NCBI RefSeq assembly: GCF_004208415.1
Contig: NZ_CP035758.1
Coordinates: 6,448,001-6,512,000, forward strand
Direction of reading: 5' to 3'
DNA from: Ktedonosporobacter rubrisoli
Lineage (GTDB): Bacteria > Chloroflexota > Ktedonobacteria > Ktedonobacterales > Ktedonobacteraceae
Length of the DNA: 64,000 nucleotides
Shown here in pieces: positions 44,350-53,140 of this stretch (positions are counted from its first letter, which is position 1; the number at the start of each line of letters is the position of its first letter). The translations under genes and the position numbers were made by a program. The notes beneath the pieces are model-generated. The model had not been told where the DNA came from. It searched no databases and saw only the letters and a list, made by a program, of their open reading frames with translations.

Positions 44350-44598
44350 CTAACCTAAAGGATTTTTCGGTAAGAGATTTTTCCAGAAACCCTCTGTATC
44401 TGTAAACAGCTTTTGGGCGCTCTGGTAAGCCGACGCTGATTCTCCTACTGTTAATTGCCCGTTCCGGGCTTTCTCCTGGGCTTGCATGAGCTTCTGAGCA
44501 ACATCATTGTTAGCAACGGCTTGCTGAATGTTAGAAGGCAAAACCTGGTTTGCTTTTTGCCGTATAATATCGCTGATTCCTCCCAAATTCATTTCCAT
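44350..44598 (-). CDS. Small helical protein, paralog of the 57939 gene
   Basis: An 82-aa protein with AAAGGAATAAAG upstream. It aligns along most of its length with the 80-aa product at 57939-58181: PSNIQQAVANNDVAQKLMQA against PQEVQQAIANNDTPEKLTQA, then EKARNGQLTVGESA against KLAKDGQLTIGQAA. It is soluble and helical, without known motifs. The two copies are 13.5 kb apart and on opposite strands. The function is unknown; conservation of the central N-N-D and G-Q-L-T positions suggests a real family. Confidence 0.75.
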   Translation of the reverse strand: MEMNLGGISDIIRQKANQVLPSNIQQAVANNDVAQKLMQAQEKARNGQLTVGESASAYQSAQKLFTDTEGFWKNLLPKNPLG

Positions 44599-45302
44599 AA
44601 TTCTTTATTCCTTTCTATTGTTTCAGTACCTCCTGTTCTACTCAAGAACAGGGGTAAGCTATTCAAATGAGTGTGGGCAAATGAACAGTTGCGAGCGCTC
44701 ACTTATACACGATTTCCTGCTTTGTGCTTGAGAGGGGATCTTCCTCTCACTATTGACACGCTGGATCTAACAGACGGTTTCACAGCCATAGGAAGACGAG
44801 CGGCGCATGCCCTTTGGCATAAGGATCAAGGCTCGCATGAAAACGCACCCCACATCTCATTATTACGTTTACTCCATTTATAGAGGTTTTTCGCGTAAGA
44901 TAGCCTCTATTTTTCCCATTTCATACTCGTTGCCACCTGGCAAAGGACAAGAGAAAGGGAAATACGCCGCCGCTTAGTTCAGCAGCTCGCGCACAAAGCG
45001 CGAAAGTCCTCATCCTTCCTAAAAGATGGATCATTTGACCCGCATGCCACACGTCTTGTTTTTACTATACTCGCTTTACAAAACTATCCTCTACGCCTAG
45101 AAACATCGCACCACCAGAGGAGCAGACCCAGGAGTAATCAGAGGCAAACGACAAACTACCCGCCACTTTCAAAGAGACAGCGCACTTGACAATATGCACA
45201 GCTTTTCTTCTCACCCATGTTGTTTCCACTAAAAGTGGGCGGAGAAAAAACCCCGCCCACTTACGCGTTTCTTGTGCTTTACCAGGCATCAGAGGTTAAA
45301 GC
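44599..45302. other. Gene-poor spacer
   Basis: About 700 bp. Small frames at 44671-44883 and 45065-45289 lack ribosome-binding sites and are not called. It holds the leader of the 82-aa gene and, at the right, the terminator of the lipoprotein gene. Confidence 0.45.
45235..45262 (-). terminator. Terminator of the lipoprotein gene
   Basis: Read on the minus strand, stem GTGGGCGG/CCGCCCAC is followed by TTTTAG, about 40 nt past the stop. Confidence 0.65.
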
Positions 45303-46532
45303 TTAGCTCAGCAGCTCGCGCACAAAGACTGCGCCGCTAATCGAACCATCGGCCTGGCTATTGGTATAGAGGGCGACCAGGCCCGGCTCATCTCCTCCTT
45401 TGAAGGTCTTGCTATAGGGGATGCTGGCGCTAAAGGTAGTCTTACCCATGCCAGAGGCGCCGCTAGCCTCGGCCTGGCCAACCTGGGTATAGGAGTGGTC
45501 GAGGACGACGACCTTGCCGACGACGCCTTCGAAGGCGCTGGCGTTGCCGCTGACATTGACGGGACTGCTCAGGCGGTCAAGGGGTTTGGGCAAGTCGATG
45601 GACATGTTGGGCGAGGCAGCAGCAACGACGATCCAGATGTTCTGGGCGTTGTTTTCCAGACGGTTCATGGTGAGGTGAATAGTATTCGCGCCAGGGCTCT
45701 TGCTCTTGACATCTACAACGGCCTGGGTATCGTTCTGGCCTCCTCCGCTGACAACGCTGGCCGGGGAGTCGGGGGCCCACTTGAGCAGGTTGGCGGCGAA
45801 GGCGCTGCCGGTCATAGCGGCATCATTCATCCAGGGCTGGTGCCCCTGGCTAACTTGCTGCTGAGAGAACTCGGCTTGCCAGCGCGTGAGCACGGGGAAG
45901 ATGCCGGGAAAGCTGATCGGGACGAAGGTTTCGGCGTCGTTTTTCCACTGGAATTCGCGGTAGAGATCCTGGCCCAGCTCTACTTTGGGCCGATTCTTGT
46001 TCTGCGCGGAATTGAGGTCAACTTCGGCAGTGATGATGGTGTTATAGGCACTAATCTTAGCATCGCCCTTCACTAGTCCCTGGAGCATAAAAAGCTTTTG
46101 CGGATTGGGACTTGTGATCTTATCAAAAACATAGAGATCCATGCCGCTCGCATCTGCTCCCACTATTACGGTGACAAGCGCTTGCAAAGTATCATTGCCC
46201 AGGAGATTGCCACAGGTCACTTTATCAACACTACTCACATCCGGCTGAGTAGGAATAATGGGATTCCAATGAGCAGGCGAGCTTACTGAGGCCGGACAAG
46301 GCTGAGCCCCACGCGGTCCCGCCGGTACTCCCCTTTCCATGGGGACAAGGGAGCCGCTTAGAGTGCTCGTCGAGGTGGCCGTGGCCCGTGCGCCCGTGGC
46401 GGCGGTCGGCGTGGCAGATGTTGTGCTCTGCGGCTGCGGGCCACTGCGGCAAGCGGTCAACATAAAAACTAGCGTGCCGAGTGAGAGCAGGCTTATTAAG
46501 ACAGAGTAAAGACGTTTTAGATTTATTTGCAT
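45303..46532 (-). CDS. Predicted lipoprotein of unknown function
   Basis: A 409-aa exported protein. ATG 46532 has GGAGG five bases upstream. The signal peptide (LYSVLISLLSLGTLVFMLTAC) ends in a lipobox, LTAC, with the acylated Cys at about residue 28. A Thr/Ser/Ala-rich linker (about 30-65) precedes a globular part with VTCGNLLGNDTLQALVTVIV and, at the C-terminus, a beta-rich Gmad2/Ig-like domain (VNVSGNASAFEGVVGKVVVL, then FSASIPYSKTFKGGDEPGL). It is the gene right after the WD40 kinase on the same strand with a 60-bp gap, so the two may be co-expressed. Confidence 0.8.
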   Translation of the reverse strand: MQINLKRLYSVLISLLSLGTLVFMLTACRSGPQPQSTTSATPTAATGARATATSTSTLSGSLVPMERGVPAGPRGAQPCPASVSSPAHWNPIIPTQPDVSSVDKVTCGNLLGNDTLQALVTVIVGADASGMDLYVFDKITSPNPQKLFMLQGLVKGDAKISAYNTIITAEVDLNSAQNKNRPKVELGQDLYREFQWKNDAETFVPISFPGIFPVLTRWQAEFSQQQVSQGHQPWMNDAAMTGSAFAANLLKWAPDSPASVVSGGGQNDTQAVVDVKSKSPGANTIHLTMNRLENNAQNIWIVVAAASPNMSIDLPKPLDRLSSPVNVSGNASAFEGVVGKVVVLDHSYTQVGQAEASGASGMGKTTFSASIPYSKTFKGGDEPGLVALYTNSQADGSISGAVFVRELLS

Positions 46533-46593
46533 GGTGTCCTCCATAATTTTAGAGCATTTTTAATTTGTATTTGCATTGTTTTCTTCTTCAAAT

Positions 46594-48789
46594 CTATATA
46601 GCTTTCCATACTCGAACTGTCTCATCTGCGCTGGCAGATGCAACCCGTGTACCATCAGGGGACCAGGTTAAAGAGCGGATGCTATCCAGATGCTCACGAT
46701 AAACATGCTGAATAATTCCTCCCGAGGCGGTCCACACACGCACCACACGATCATTTCCAGCTGAGGCAATATAGTCGCCTTTAGGAGACCAGACTACCGA
46801 ATTTACCGCATCCTTGTGCTCGTCATAGCTCAGGACGAGCTCACCCGTAGCAACCTTCCATACACGTACAGTCTTATCAAAACCGCCCGTAGCAATAAAT
46901 TGTCCATCGGGCGACCAACAAACTGTAAACACGCCTCCCACATGCCCGCGATAAGAGGAGACAAGGCTGTTTGTGGTGACATCCCATACCTGTACGGTTG
47001 CTCCCGTTCCTCCGCCACTGGCGGAAGCGATGCGCAAGCCATCAGGCGACCAGGCCACTGCATAAATGTAGTTAGAGTGGATATCATAGCTGCTTACATT
47101 TTTGCCCGTCTGAGGATCAAAGATTGCTATCTGGCTACCAATCAACGCAGCAGTCACTATACGCGTTCCTAAAGAAGACCAGGAAACAGAGGAGATGTTT
47201 TGTTTAAGGTCACGATATATAGACACATTTATTCCATTAGTTGGCTTCCATATTTGGACAGTTTGATCGTAGCTGGCAGACGCAATATACGTAGCATCTG
47301 GCGCCCAGGCTACACTAGAAACAGTATCGGCATGTTGCTTATAAACAATGAGCTGCTGACCAGTATTGGCATTCCATAATTGGGCTGTGCGATCAAGGCT
47401 ACCCGAGACAATATAATTGCCATCAGGCGACCAGGCTACCGCATCAACAATATCTTTATGACCGCTGTACACTTGCAGTGTTGTCAGGGCCGGTATGTTA
47501 GTTGCGGTTGGCCTGGCAGTCGGCGTAGAGGTGGGTGAGGCGTGATGAGCTGGAGCTGTCGCACCATGCTGGGCTGTGACGGGTGCAACTAGCGCCCGCT
47601 GATTGAGCCAGCCGTAGGCCAGGCCTGCGCTGCCGACGAGGAAAAGGCTGCCCATGCCGACTAAGAAGAGGCGACGCTTGAAGGGCGCGGGCTCACCACC
47701 TTGCGGTACTGACTCGCCCGGATGCGGCGTTTCCGGCACGCGTGCTGGTTGCTTCTTCAACTTTGCTACAGGTACGAGAGTAGGCTGCTTGTCCAACCCG
47801 GGTTCGGGCATGATCGCGGTCGAGCTGCGTTCCAGCGGCATACCCTGCTGCGGGTCGGCGGGAGCGGGAAAGGGGAGTTGCTCTATGGGCTCTGGCTTTC
47901 TGCGCCTGGCGATTGGCGGCCTGGGCGCCGGCTCGCGCATGGCTTCGGCAAAGGCCGTCACAAAATCCAGGACCGAGGGATAGCGCAAGTCGGGCTCTTT
48001 CTCTAGCGTGCGCAGGACGACATGGCTAATGGCTGGCGGGATCGCTGGATTGAGGTTGCCAGGCGAGGCCGGGCGCACGCCGATGTGCTGAGCGTAGAGC
48101 GAGACGAAGGCGCCATGAAAGGGACGTTCACCACAGAGCCATTCATAGACCATGATGCCCAGCGAGTATTGATCGCTGGCCGTGACGGGCTTGCCGCGCA
48201 ACTGTTCGGGCGCCATATAGGCCGCCGTGCCGGCCACATTTGGCGGTCCCTGCTGCTGCCAGCTAAGGGTATCATAGACGCCTGAATGCACCTCTGAGCC
48301 AGGCATGACCGTGGCAATGCCAAAATCGCTGAGCAGGATCAGGCTCTGTTCTCCCACGAGCAGATTCTCGGGTTTGATATCGCGGTGCACGATGCCCTTC
48401 TTGTGGGCAAAATCGAGGGCCTGGGCCACTTCGCTGATATAGTGATGGATCAGCTCGGGCAGCACAATGCTATCCTTTGGGTGGCGCTGGCGCAGGTTCC
48501 CGTTTGGGGCATAGTCCATAATCAGATAGGGCTGTTCGCTGCGCTCGTCAATGCCGAAATCGTACACGCTGATAATATGGGGATGGCGCAGATTGGCGAC
48601 AATCCGCGCTTCGCGGCGAAACTTTTTGAGATTGGCCTCGTCAAGCTTTGCTTCGAGGAGCTTGATGGCGGCATAGGTTTTTAGATGAATATGTTGCGCG
48701 AGGTAGACGCTGGCAAAACCGCCGCGTCCCAGGTACCGTAGAATGCGATAATTGTTTATCTGCTGACCAACTGGCAATATGTCGGGCAT
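46594..48789 (-). CDS. Membrane Ser/Thr protein kinase with extracytoplasmic WD40 propeller
   Basis: A 731-aa protein. The Hanks-type kinase domain is at residues 14-280: glycine loop LGRGGFASVYLA, Lys43 (AAIKLL), HRDIKPENLL (135-144), DFG (155-157), APE (193-195). A Pro-rich linker leads to one transmembrane helix at about 374-393 (LFLVGMGSLFLVGSAGLAYG), then a Ser/Thr/Pro stalk. Seven WD40 repeats (about 435-731; YSGHKDIVDAVAWSPDGNYI, VSGSLDRTAQLWN and so on) form a propeller outside the membrane. It would sense a ligand outside and phosphorylate cytosolic targets. The lipoprotein gene follows directly and might be part of the sensor. Confidence 0.95.
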   Translation of the reverse strand: MPDILPVGQQINNYRILRYLGRGGFASVYLAQHIHLKTYAAIKLLEAKLDEANLKKFRREARIVANLRHPHIISVYDFGIDERSEQPYLIMDYAPNGNLRQRHPKDSIVLPELIHHYISEVAQALDFAHKKGIVHRDIKPENLLVGEQSLILLSDFGIATVMPGSEVHSGVYDTLSWQQQGPPNVAGTAAYMAPEQLRGKPVTASDQYSLGIMVYEWLCGERPFHGAFVSLYAQHIGVRPASPGNLNPAIPPAISHVVLRTLEKEPDLRYPSVLDFVTAFAEAMREPAPRPPIARRRKPEPIEQLPFPAPADPQQGMPLERSSTAIMPEPGLDKQPTLVPVAKLKKQPARVPETPHPGESVPQGGEPAPFKRRLFLVGMGSLFLVGSAGLAYGWLNQRALVAPVTAQHGATAPAHHASPTSTPTARPTATNIPALTTLQVYSGHKDIVDAVAWSPDGNYIVSGSLDRTAQLWNANTGQQLIVYKQHADTVSSVAWAPDATYIASASYDQTVQIWKPTNGINVSIYRDLKQNISSVSWSSLGTRIVTAALIGSQIAIFDPQTGKNVSSYDIHSNYIYAVAWSPDGLRIASASGGGTGATVQVWDVTTNSLVSSYRGHVGGVFTVCWSPDGQFIATGGFDKTVRVWKVATGELVLSYDEHKDAVNSVVWSPKGDYIASAGNDRVVRVWTASGGIIQHVYREHLDSIRSLTWSPDGTRVASASADETVRVWKAI

Positions 48790-49149
48790 CGTTACAACAC
48801 ACTCCTGGTTAGCAATCCCTTACCGCGCATGCTCGCTTAGTACTGCTTGTCCTGCAACGAGCAGCCGCGTTACGCTTTATACAGATCACCTACCTGAAAT
48901 ACCAACTACAGCCTTTTCTCTCTTGCCCTTCTATCCTCCCAAGCTAAGTTGTAAATAATGCCCTCTTTGTTGTGACGGTGTGCCGTGATTTTGCAGAGCT
49001 CGAATTTACGGGGCTCGCGCCCCGTGCCCCCGGTTAAGGGCGTGGCCCTTAACAATCCCGTCTTTTAAATAAACTGGAAGCCATTTCCTCCCATTGCTCG
49101 AAGCTTCGCAGCCAGGTGCTCCATCCCTGTACCACTGCACTACATTACA
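48790..49149. other. Spacer with a GC-rich inverted-repeat copy
   Basis: No gene. 49001-49068 (starting CGAATTTACGGGGCTCGCGC) is repeated in inverted orientation at 50007-50116. Both arms contain internal palindromes. Confidence 0.6.
49001..49068 (+). repeat. REP-like GC-rich repeat, left arm
   Basis: Contains GGGGCTCGCGCCCCGTGCCC and a GTTAAGGG-CGTGG-CCCTTAAC hairpin. The inverted partner at 50007-50116 lies on the far side of the excisionase-like gene. Confidence 0.7.
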
Positions 49150-49692
49150 TCAGGTGTAGATGATGCCTTCCTTGTGGCGATAGCGTGCTGTCTGCCAATC
49201 CAGCACATCTTCTAGTTCGGCGCGGAATGCCGCCATTTCTTCTTCTTGCGTATCTTCATCCGGCATCTCGGTATCCTTCCAGACTAGACGAATGCTGATC
49301 CAGTCGGACTCTTCAAGATCCTTGAGTATATAGCGAGCTATCGAACCAATAAAAGTGTGGCTCTCCTCTTTGCGTATCTCCTCAAGCTTCTCGATCAGCC
49401 GTTTTTGCTGACTCGGCTTGATCTTAACATCTATTTCTGTTGAAAAAACTTTATTACGCGCATTGTAAGCTCGCCAAGTAGGCGGCTTCACCCTTAAACG
49501 ACCTGGCGGATTGAGCCTGAAGCGCTCAAGATCCTCCTCGGCTATCATACGTGTATTTCCTGCCTTTCTAGCAGGAATGTGCCTCTTCCTCACATGTTCA
49601 TACATTCGTGAGAGTGAAATTCCTACTATCTTTGCGGCTTCTTTTATCGACACATAGCCCGGAATAGGCAAAAATTCGTTATCACTCTCCAT
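49150..49692 (-). CDS. Excisionase/MerR-type HTH DNA-binding protein
   Basis: A 180-aa protein. The N-terminal winged HTH of the excisionase/BldC type is at about residues 10-57: GYVSIKEAAKIVGISLSRMY, EHVRKRHIPARKAGNTRMIA, EEDLERF. The remainder (about 85-180) is helical and acidic (PSQQKRLIEKLEEIRKEESH, then EEEMAAFRAELEDVLDWQ) and not recognised. Its promoter region contains inverted TTTTGATGG/CCATCAAAA sites. It lies between two large inverted GC-rich repeats, so it may be a cargo gene or remnant of a mobile unit, but there is no recombinase nearby. Confidence 0.75.
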   Translation of the reverse strand: MESDNEFLPIPGYVSIKEAAKIVGISLSRMYEHVRKRHIPARKAGNTRMIAEEDLERFRLNPPGRLRVKPPTWRAYNARNKVFSTEIDVKIKPSQQKRLIEKLEEIRKEESHTFIGSIARYILKDLEESDWISIRLVWKDTEMPDEDTQEEEMAAFRAELEDVLDWQTARYRHKEGIIYT

Positions 49693-49760
49693 AAGATCAG
49701 TCTAGTATTGAGTGCGCATAGCTGTAAACCATCAATTAGATGCCGGTACAACAAAAAATG

Positions 49761-49797
49761 TTCAACTTTTTGATGGCTTAGTTGAAAACCATCAAAA
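49761..49797. promoter_or_regulatory. Inverted TTTTGATGG/CCATCAAAA elements, candidate operator
   Basis: Two nested inverted pairs: TTCAAC/GTTGAA (49761-49766, 49781-49786) and TTTTGATGG/CCATCAAAA (49768-49776, 49789-49797). A third AACCATCAA lies at 49728-49736. They sit upstream of the excisionase-like gene. Confidence 0.5.
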
Positions 49798-49883
49798 TCT
49801 ATGCTATACTACTTATCGGTAGCCTCGTTAGCGAGGTACAGTTGTCAAACCCATCTCTTTCTGTTGGCCCTCGACAACCTGAG

Positions 49884-49957
49884 GGGGCCGGACGGGGGAT
49901 AGAGCATCGAGGGGGCAACATCTATCGATGCATCTATTTCCCGGCCTGGCCCTTTTT
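49884..49957 (+). ncRNA. Candidate structured RNA or terminator, long multi-part hairpin
   Basis: A long stem can be drawn: GGGCC (49885-49889) with GGCCC (49948-49952), GGGG with TTCCC, ATAGA with TCTAT, and GCATCGA (49904-49910) with TCGATGC (49925-49931), followed by TTTTT. The upstream segment also has CCTCGTTAGCGAGG (49814-49827). No protein gene lies within 200 bp upstream on this strand, so it may end a small RNA. Identity is not known. Confidence 0.4.
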
Positions 49958-50006
49958 ATAGGAAAGATGGGCAAGATAGGAGAGATGAGCAGGGCTTTGC
50001 AGTTGT

Positions 50007-50116
50007 TTAAAAGAAGGGATTGTTAAGGGGGCGCCGCGACCTAGCGGATCCTGCCCTTAACCTGGGGCACGGGGCGCGAGCCCCGTAAATTCGCCATGTA
50101 GCCCCGTAAATTCGAG
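50007..50116 (-). repeat. REP-like GC-rich repeat, right arm
   Basis: Inverted copy of 49001-49068 with an inserted GCGCCGCGACCTAGCGGA string (also found inverted at 28761-28778) and a partly repeated CCCCGTAAATTCG end. Confidence 0.7.
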
Positions 50117-50147
50117 ACAAGGAGAGAAGAGGAGAGAAAGGCACAAA

Positions 50148-50188
50148 AAAAAATCTGGCCGACGACCGCAAAAAAAGCCAGATTTTTA
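50148..50188. terminator. A/T-flanked hairpin (bidirectional terminator-like)
   Basis: AAAATCTGGC pairs with GCCAGATTTT; A-run upstream and T-run downstream, so it could act on either strand. Confidence 0.6.
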
Positions 50189-50432
50189 TAACCATCCGTT
50201 GATCGCTCCCCGGGAAATTGAAACAGGAGCGCTCACATGGATCGATCACTATACATTATAATTGCGCCACCAAATGCGCCCTTAACTATCCCATTTTTTT
50301 AGAACTAGAAAGGCATAGCAGAGACAAGAGCCCACGTAGAGCCAACATCGTAGTGCGAGCAAACTAGCCGTTTTCCAGGCAACGGAAAACACACCTGTTA
50401 GATGACGAAGTAGTTTTGAGGAGGATTTGGTT

Positions 50433-51401
50433 ATGATTTCTTCTAATAGCAGCGCCCATAGGCCTAAGTATCCCCGTCTTATTCCCCTCTCAACAAGCCC
50501 CACTTCTTTCAGCCTCTCTAACCTCAGCCCGAACTTCAGCCCTGTTGGACCTAAGGGAGAAGTTGAGCGTACTCAGCATCTCGGAGAGTTGCTTAGCGAC
50601 ACTTTGCCCGATCTGTTGGTAGATTGCCAGGATTTTCATCGTGTGCTCGATGTTGCCAGCGGCAAGGGCAGTTGGGCCTTAAACATTGCGCGCAACTATC
50701 CAAAACTGTGGGTACTGGGCATCGACCGGCATGCCCAATACGTCGAGCAGGCCAACGCCATCGCCGTTAACGAAGGGCTGCCCAACATTGAGTTTCTTGT
50801 TAAGGATATCAGCGAAGTCAAGGATGCCGGCTATCAGCAGCGGCTCTTTGACCTCGTTCACCTGCAATTCATCGTCGGCGAGCTCATGCCGGCGCAGCTC
50901 CCTATCTTCACCCAGACCCTTGTAGAGCTCTGCAAGCCTGGCGGCTATATCGTCTGGACCGAAGCCGAGATCCCCATCACCAATAGCCCCGCCTGCGAAC
51001 GCTTCAGCGCCCTGCTCAGCAAATCCCTGCACTATGGCAGGCGCGCCTTCAATCCAGGCGTTGCCCTGGGCATCACCCCCCTGATGAGCAGTTGGCTACG
51101 CGCCCTGCACTGCCATGTCGTACGCGACATCGCCTACCCCATCGACCTATCCGCCGGCACCACCATGCGCCCGCGCTTCCTCTACTACATCCACGATCTG
51201 GGCTTACAGATGCGCAGCTTCGTCCTCAACACCGGCATTTGCCAGCCCGAAGAATACGACAAGCTTTTCGACGAAGCGCTAAGGGACATCCAGAGCCTAA
51301 CCTTTGCCGCCGTCTGCTATATTCGCGCGCTCGTCTGCTCGCCGCTAGACTTCAAGGCCGCCGCCATAGCTGGCGTCGTCGCGGCCCAGAAGCAAGCATA
51401 G
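50433..51401 (+). CDS. Class I SAM-dependent methyltransferase
   Basis: A 322-aa protein. ATG 50433 follows GAGGAGG; TTG 50427 is in frame two codons earlier. After a Ser/Pro-rich N-terminus of about 40 residues comes SAM motif I, VLDVASGKGSWALNIARNYP, the acidic loop VLGIDRHAQYVEQAN, motif II-like NIEFLVKDISEV, and FDLVHLQFIVGELM, with motif III GGYIVWTEAEIPI. The C-terminal part is helical. The target (small molecule or other) cannot be told. It is the last gene before the repeat-rich island. Confidence 0.9.
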   Translation: MISSNSSAHRPKYPRLIPLSTSPTSFSLSNLSPNFSPVGPKGEVERTQHLGELLSDTLPDLLVDCQDFHRVLDVASGKGSWALNIARNYPKLWVLGIDRHAQYVEQANAIAVNEGLPNIEFLVKDISEVKDAGYQQRLFDLVHLQFIVGELMPAQLPIFTQTLVELCKPGGYIVWTEAEIPITNSPACERFSALLSKSLHYGRRAFNPGVALGITPLMSSWLRALHCHVVRDIAYPIDLSAGTTMRPRFLYYIHDLGLQMRSFVLNTGICQPEEYDKLFDEALRDIQSLTFAAVCYIRALVCSPLDFKAAAIAGVVAAQKQA

Positions 51402-51654
51402 CCAACTGAAGCATTTCGGGCTCACACGCACCTTGTCAACACGCCATCCAGCACGCGCCATAACTCAATATATGCAGATGCGTGATATGTATAGATACGC
51501 AAACCTGCTCGTGCGCCGTGCCAATCTGGACGACCGTCAGCACAGAGCATGGGTGAGCCCGAGCCTTGCTTTGTTCGTTGGGCACGCGCCAGGCAAGCCC
51601 GCTCTCCCCACGGTGAGTAAGCATAGCCAGCGGTATTGACTATAGGAAATACAA

Positions 51655-51847
51655 CCTCTGCTTTTCGTGTCAGATACTCATCTCGTATGGGCAAAACTGC
51701 TACTTTGATGATGGTACATTTTTGAGACTGCCCAGCCATATGTTCACCCTCGTCGAGGTGCCGCGCTTGCTCATTGGAAAAGCTGGTAAGAAAAGGTCGG
51801 GAAGCTATCGATTTTGCGAGCGCTAGAAGCTCATTTTATGTAGAATA
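51655..51847 (+). repeat. Repeat block A, copy 1 (about 193 bp)
   Basis: Over 90% identical by eye to 55054-55248. Landmarks: CCTCTGCTTTTCGTGTCAG, CTACTTTGATGATGGTACAT, CGCGCTTGCTCATTGGAAAA, and the AGAAGCTCATTTTATG end. Confidence 0.8.
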
Positions 51848-51949
51848 GGCCTGTAAGTGTTTTTCTGACGTAGGATACAATGGGAGATAGAAGTAGATCT
51901 CTTCCTCTCAGACACTCCCATTTTTGTCACTTTTCTCGGCGCTTTCGTA

Positions 51950-52115
51950 ACTCTGCTTTTTGTGTCAGATACTCATCTCGCCCATCACAAAATGACACGT
52001 TGATTTTGGTACGTTTTTTGAGTCCAAAGAGAAATGTGTATTCTGCTTGCAGGAGCCACGCGCTTTCATTTGAGGTGAACTGAGCAGTGGGTGTCAAGCA
52101 AGGGTCGATTTTGAG
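51950..52115 (+). repeat. Repeat block A-like variant, copy 1
   Basis: Begins as block A (CTCTGCTTTTTGTGTCAGAT) but then matches 57400-57570: CATCACAAAATGACACGTTG, GGTACGTTTTTTGAG and CGCGCTTTCATTTGAGGTGA. Confidence 0.7.
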
Positions 52116-52312
52116 AATCGCGAGCCACCTGCGCCTCTCCCCACCGAGCCTCTAGCGCACGCGCCCACTTAGAGCAAGACGAGCTGGTGGCAGGCTGATT
52201 ATCACCTTCGCTGATGCCATGAGAAAAGAGCAAGGGAGAAGAAGTTTTTTCGCATCCCTGAGATGTACAATGAGAGCGGCCTGATCATGACCGCTTTTTA
52301 TTAGGAGGAAAA

Positions 52313-53140
52313 ATGAAGAAACAACAAGGACACACAAAAGGCCATGTGCAATCGAAGGATGGCACGCGGATAGCCTATGATCGCCAAGGAAGTGGACCGA
52401 CCGTTATCTTGGTGGGCGGAGGCCTGACTGACCGCTCAGAGAACGCGCCACTGGCTGTGGAATTGGCAAAGCATTTCACTGTCTATAACTACGATCGGCG
52501 TGGCCGAGGCGACAGCGGCGACATCTTGCCATACGCCGTCGAACGCGAGATTGAGGACATTGATGCGCTCATTGTCCAGAGCGGCGGATCGGCACATCTG
52601 TATGGTGTCTCATCAGGCGGGGCTCTTGCGCTAGAGGCTGCGGCGGCAGGGCTATCGGGGATCGGCAAGCTCGCGGTGTACGAGGTACCATACAACATGG
52701 CCGACATTTGGCCGCAGCAGTGGCAGAAATACGTCAAGCAACTCAAGGCAGTGCTCACTCAGGGTCGTCGCGGTGATGCGCTTGAACTCTTCATGCGGCT
52801 GGCAGGCTCTTCCGATGAGGAGATCGCGGGGGCCAAGCAGTCGCCATTCTGGGCCAGCGGAGAAGCTCTTGCACACACGCTCGCCTACGAGGCTGCTGTC
52901 TTGGGAGATGGTCAGCCCCCGGCTGCTCGCTTCGCGAAGATCACGAAGCCAACCCTGGTGGCCACTGGCACCGATGCGCGCCTCTCTGGTGCCGCGGCCT
53001 GGGTTCTCGCCCTCGCTAAGGCTGCGGACGCGATCGCCGCAAGTATCCCGCACGCGAAACGCCAGACCTTTGAAGGACAGTCACATATAGCCGACCCGAA
53101 AATAGTCGCTTCGGTACTCGAACAATTCTTTAGAGCGTGA
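52313..53140 (+). CDS. Alpha/beta hydrolase
   Basis: A 275-aa alpha/beta-hydrolase with TTAGGAGG upstream. The N-terminal sheet has GTRIAYDRQGSGPTVILVGG, with the oxyanion region at GGGLTDRS. The nucleophile elbow is GVSSGG (Ser about 102). The acid is probably Asp in VATGTDARLSGAA, and the catalytic His is in EGQSHIADPKIV. It is not closely related to the tandem hydrolases at 32-34 kb. The substrate is unknown. It is flanked on both sides by long non-coding DNA. Confidence 0.9.
   Translation: MKKQQGHTKGHVQSKDGTRIAYDRQGSGPTVILVGGGLTDRSENAPLAVELAKHFTVYNYDRRGRGDSGDILPYAVEREIEDIDALIVQSGGSAHLYGVSSGGALALEAAAAGLSGIGKLAVYEVPYNMADIWPQQWQKYVKQLKAVLTQGRRGDALELFMRLAGSSDEEIAGAKQSPFWASGEALAHTLAYEAAVLGDGQPPAARFAKITKPTLVATGTDARLSGAAAWVLALAKAADAIAASIPHAKRQTFEGQSHIADPKIVASVLEQFFRA

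Larger units (their letters stand above)
51402..52312. other. Gene-free, repeat-rich spacer
   Basis: About 910 bp. It contains repeat block A copy 1 (51655-51847) and a diverged A-type block (about 51950-52115). Open frames here are repeat readings without ribosome-binding sites. No gene is supported. Confidence 0.6.
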
